Assembly: GCA_039989475.1 (NCBI GenBank)
Contig: JBDXHU010000012.1
Span: 124,001 to 188,000, forward strand
Direction of reading: 5' to 3'
DNA length: 64,000 nt
Origin: JBDXHU01 sp039989475
Lineage (GTDB): Bacteria > Pseudomonadota > Gammaproteobacteria > Pseudomonadales > Halieaceae
Shown here in pieces: positions 61,510-64,000 of the stretch. The notes beneath the pieces are model-generated. The model worked only from the letters and a program-made list of their open reading frames with translations. It was not told where the DNA came from and searched no databases. Each line of letters starts with the position of its first letter. The first letter of the stretch is position 1. The position numbers were made by a program, and so were the translations under genes.

Positions 61510-64000
61510 CTAGTTCTTGCGCCAGAAGGTCTTCACGATCCGGTCAGTATTGGGCGTATCTACCGGCGGTTTTTCTGCGCCGACAAACATATCACAGCCC
61601 GCACCGGTACAAACAATCACCGGCTCGTCAATAATACTGCTGGACTGCAGGGTCACACCGCGATCATCCTCGGTGAGACCTGTAATGTCATCCCACTCGT
61701 TAACGGGGCTGGCATCTACCAGGTTCACCTGGTACACACGCGACACACCGGCAGCCGGTGAGCAGCGACTGGTGGCCGCCGCGGGGTTCGGCTCGTAGGT
61801 CGTGAAAGTCACCGTGTTCTTAAAGGTCAGCGGCGTACTCAGGATCTTTTCACCGTTGCGCGGCATATCGAAGAACCAACCCTTCGCGGCATCCAGCAGG
61901 GATACCGCACCGCTGACACCCTCACCAACATCGTTGTCTGTCGCATCATAAAGGTCAGACTCGAATAGCTTGGTGTAGGTGCTCGGGATAGTGAACACAT
62001 CCGTTTGCCTCAGCATGTAGAAACGATCCGAGGTAGCTGTAGACAATGGGTGCGCCTGGTAGCCCGAACCGATAGTTACCGCCAACTCTGTCGAACCAGA
62101 ATCATATATCAGCGCCACATCGGGGCCGTGGTAGAAACGACGATTGATATCGGCGTCATTGGTGGCCTCGGCAACACCCAGGTCGGCAATAACGCCGCCG
62201 GTAATCAGGTCGTCGATCTGCGCACCGTTATTGATATCGAAGCGCCACACCTGACCACCCATGTCACCGACAAAGATCATGTTGTCCTGGCCAGAGCTGG
62301 TGATATCCACCACCGACAGGTCAGCCGGTATGGAGTACAGCATTTCATCGTAGTCCTCGTTGAAACTGGTGCCATTGCCACCCTTCCAGATGAGGTCACC
62401 GGTAACCGCATTGACAATAAAGATTGCCCGGCCCATGTCATCGGCGGCACGAATCGCGGTGTCGTCCTGGTCGGGATCGTAGCCGCCGGCAAAGTACAGT
62501 ACATCCGTGGCGGTGCCATCGATGTCGATATTACCCAACACCGGCTGTGACCAGGTCTCACCCAGCTCTGCGAAATCACCGCTGCCGCCGGTAATCTGCC
62601 ACATCACCGTGGGATTATCCCGATCGGTAACATCCAGGGCGTAGTAGTTGCGACCACCGCGACGCTGGCCGAAGTAAATGCGCACGAACTCATCGGTGCC
62701 ACTGATCGTGCCATTACCATTGGCATCACTTACCCAGGGGGTCACACTACCGTCGATACCATAGAGGTGTTCCTGGGTACTGCTGTTATTGCGCAGCACA
62801 ATCTGGTCATCCAGCTTGTCCTCGGGAATAAAGGCGAACTGTTCCACGCCAGTGCCCGAATTGACCGCTTCCAGGGCACCGCTGTTGGTGCCAAAGAACA
62901 CGGTAATATCCGGATTTGCCTCGGTACCACCGTAGGTCACCGCAATCGGCTTGGAGTGCAGCGGATCACCAATAATATAACGGTTCTCTGCCGTAACCGA
63001 GTCTTCGTCCTCATCGTCGACATCCTTACCGGTCACCCAATCGATGTGTGCGTCAAATTCCGTGTCTGACATGCCGGTTGTGTTAAACATGGCCTTGGTC
63101 AGGTTGGTATTGGAGTTTGACAGCGCATTGGCTGCATTGGACAGGTTGTCGCTCGCCGACCCCGCGTAATAGGTATACACGTTGCGCGAGCTATAGAGAG
63201 GCATCTTGGAGTTGGCACCACCCAGTTGCACCTCGGGGCCGTCCGCCACGCCACCCCAGGCACTCTGGGCCGTATCGGTGAAGAAGCCGGTCTGGGCGTT
63301 GATGGCCTCGACACCCGCAGTAGATGAGAAATCAATCACTGCGTTGTCGCTGGCGCGCAGACGATACTTCTTCAGGTTACCGGGCCAGGACGGTGTGTCG
63401 TCCGGACGGAATACCGCAAAGTAAATTTCCGCGCGGTGATTAAGCCGGTTGAACTGGTTAATCGCCGCTACAGGCGCCACGAAGGAGCTGTTGGTCTTGA
63501 GCACCTCGGTGAGGATGTTCTCAATCTCATCCACCAGGTCTGAAGCCTGGGTCGCCTCCTTGTATTGACCACCGCCCGCGGCGGCCACGTCCGCCAGCCA
63601 CTGGCTGGAGAAGTTGAAGCCAATCGTGTGGGTGGTGATGACCTGCTTTTCCTTCAAGGGCGACTGGTCTTCAGTATTGAGATACTCCACCAGGTCCTTG
63701 ACACAGTACTCACCAGAATTGGTCAAACCCGAGTTATCACAAGTCTCGCTACCGATAAAGGTATCGATCTTGGTTTGCGAGTGCGGCCGGTTAGCCTGAC
63801 CATCAGTCAGCAAAATGATATGGCTGTTCTTCTGGCACCAGTCATTAATCGGCGTCTTGTACTGCGGATTACCGCCGCCGGATCCATCGATTTCCTCGTC
63901 ATGGCAAGCCCAGGCGCCGAGATTATCCTCACTACAACCGGAGGGGCGATCAAAGGCATAGCTACCATCGACCATGGACTCAGCCACAGAAACTCTGGTG
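61510..64000 (-). CDS. pilY1: Type IV pilus adhesin/assembly protein PilY1 (N-terminal part outside the window)
   Basis: More than 830 residues, open to the right edge. The first visible part is the end of a von Willebrand A-like domain (NSHIILLTDGQANRPHS, TIGFNFSSQWLADVAAAGGGQY). The PilY1 beta-propeller follows: DPLHSKPIAVTYGGTEANPDITVFFGTNSG, RRGGRNYYALDVTDRDNPTVMW and FVGDMGGQVWRFDINNG. A possible calcium loop is PVLGNIDIDGTATDVLYFAGG. It primes pilus assembly and acts as a tip adhesin or surface sensor. Followed by pilE. Confidence 0.93.
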   Translation of the reverse strand, partial: TRVSVAESMVDGSYAFDRPSGCSEDNLGAWACHDEEIDGSGGGNPQYKTPINDWCQKNSHIILLTDGQANRPHSQTKIDTFIGSETCDNSGLTNSGEYCVKDLVEYLNTEDQSPLKEKQVITTHTIGFNFSSQWLADVAAAGGGQYKEATQASDLVDEIENILTEVLKTNSSFVAPVAAINQFNRLNHRAEIYFAVFRPDDTPSWPGNLKKYRLRASDNAVIDFSSTAGVEAINAQTGFFTDTAQSAWGGVADGPEVQLGGANSKMPLYSSRNVYTYYAGSASDNLSNAANALSNSNTNLTKAMFNTTGMSDTEFDAHIDWVTGKDVDDEDEDSVTAENRYIIGDPLHSKPIAVTYGGTEANPDITVFFGTNSGALEAVNSGTGVEQFAFIPEDKLDDQIVLRNNSSTQEHLYGIDGSVTPWVSDANGNGTISGTDEFVRIYFGQRRGGRNYYALDVTDRDNPTVMWQITGGSGDFAELGETWSQPVLGNIDIDGTATDVLYFAGGYDPDQDDTAIRAADDMGRAIFIVNAVTGDLIWKGGNGTSFNEDYDEMLYSIPADLSVVDITSSGQDNMIFVGDMGGQVWRFDINNGAQIDDLITGGVIADLGVAEATNDADINRRFYHGPDVALIYDSGSTELAVTIGSGYQAHPLSTATSDRFYMLRQTDVFTIPSTYTKLFESDLYDATDNDVGEGVSGAVSLLDAAKGWFFDMPRNGEKILSTPLTFKNTVTFTTYEPNPAAATSRCSPAAGVSRVYQVNLVDASPVNEWDDITGLTEDDRGVTLQSSSIIDEPVIVCTGAGCDMFVGAEKPPVDTPNTDRIVKTFWRKN

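Overview
The window reads as a chromosomal segment of a marine-type gammaproteobacterium, most likely a Cellvibrionales/Halieaceae relative. This is judged from gene order and protein style, not a database search. The evidence is the classic proA-nadD-rsfS-rlmH-mrdA-mrdB-mltB-rlpA-dacA-ybeD-lipB string, the bamD / rluD-pgeF-clpB block, a Pseudomonas-style NrdA with two ATP-cones, and a moderately high GC content. I see no rRNA, tRNA, CRISPR array, phage or insertion sequence. Coding density is high, and both window edges cut a gene (a polyamine aminotransferase on the left, pilY1 on the right).

Layout: 1-3.0 kb, polyamine catabolism (SpuC-like aminotransferase, LuxR-type regulator, gamma-glutamylpolyamine synthetase). 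3.1-13 kb, mixed housekeeping (exported-looking D-2-hydroxyacid dehydrogenase, MATE pump, M1 peptidase, fatty-acid desaturase, TetR, glutathione peroxidase, prfC, RegB-like sensor). 13-22.7 kb, an eleven-gene envelope/NAD/proline operon on the minus strand with overlapping genes. 22.7-29.2 kb, an iron island with Fur-box-like sites: bfd, bfr, a YncE-like beta-propeller, a LysR regulator facing a citrate-synthase paralogue, and a FecA-like TonB receptor. 29.3-36.4 kb, grxD, argD and nrdAB, the last behind tandem DnaA boxes and a pair of NrdR boxes. 36.4-39.9 kb, frdCAB, a Wolinella-type di-haem quinol:fumarate reductase. 40-49.4 kb, yqcC, dinG, an acyltransferase, small secreted and membrane proteins, a TetR/NTF2 pair with a perfect operator palindrome, rpsT, ilvIH and a DUF4124 protein. 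49.4-56.9 kb, clpB with a textbook sigma-32 promoter, pgeF, rluD, bamD and nadE. 57-64 kb, type IV pilus genes: pilSR, fimT, a small exported protein, pilE and pilY1.

The most unusual signal is not a gene. Several genes end in short tandem repeats that begin at or just after the stop codon, with periods of 13 bp (hydroxyacid dehydrogenase), 14 bp (bfd), 24 bp (ilvH) and 66 bp (clpB). In three of the four, each unit starts with or contains a fresh TAA. A fifth, looser array adjoins the grxD terminator. Other points of note are: a RegB/PrrB-family sensor that keeps the quinone-sensing GGTDNPF motif but has Lys where the phosphoacceptor His should be; a citrate-synthase paralogue with the catalytic Asp changed to Glu beside a ferric-citrate-type receptor; an epsilonproteobacterial-type fumarate reductase with both key Glu residues kept; and an NAD-dependent dehydrogenase with an apparent signal peptide.
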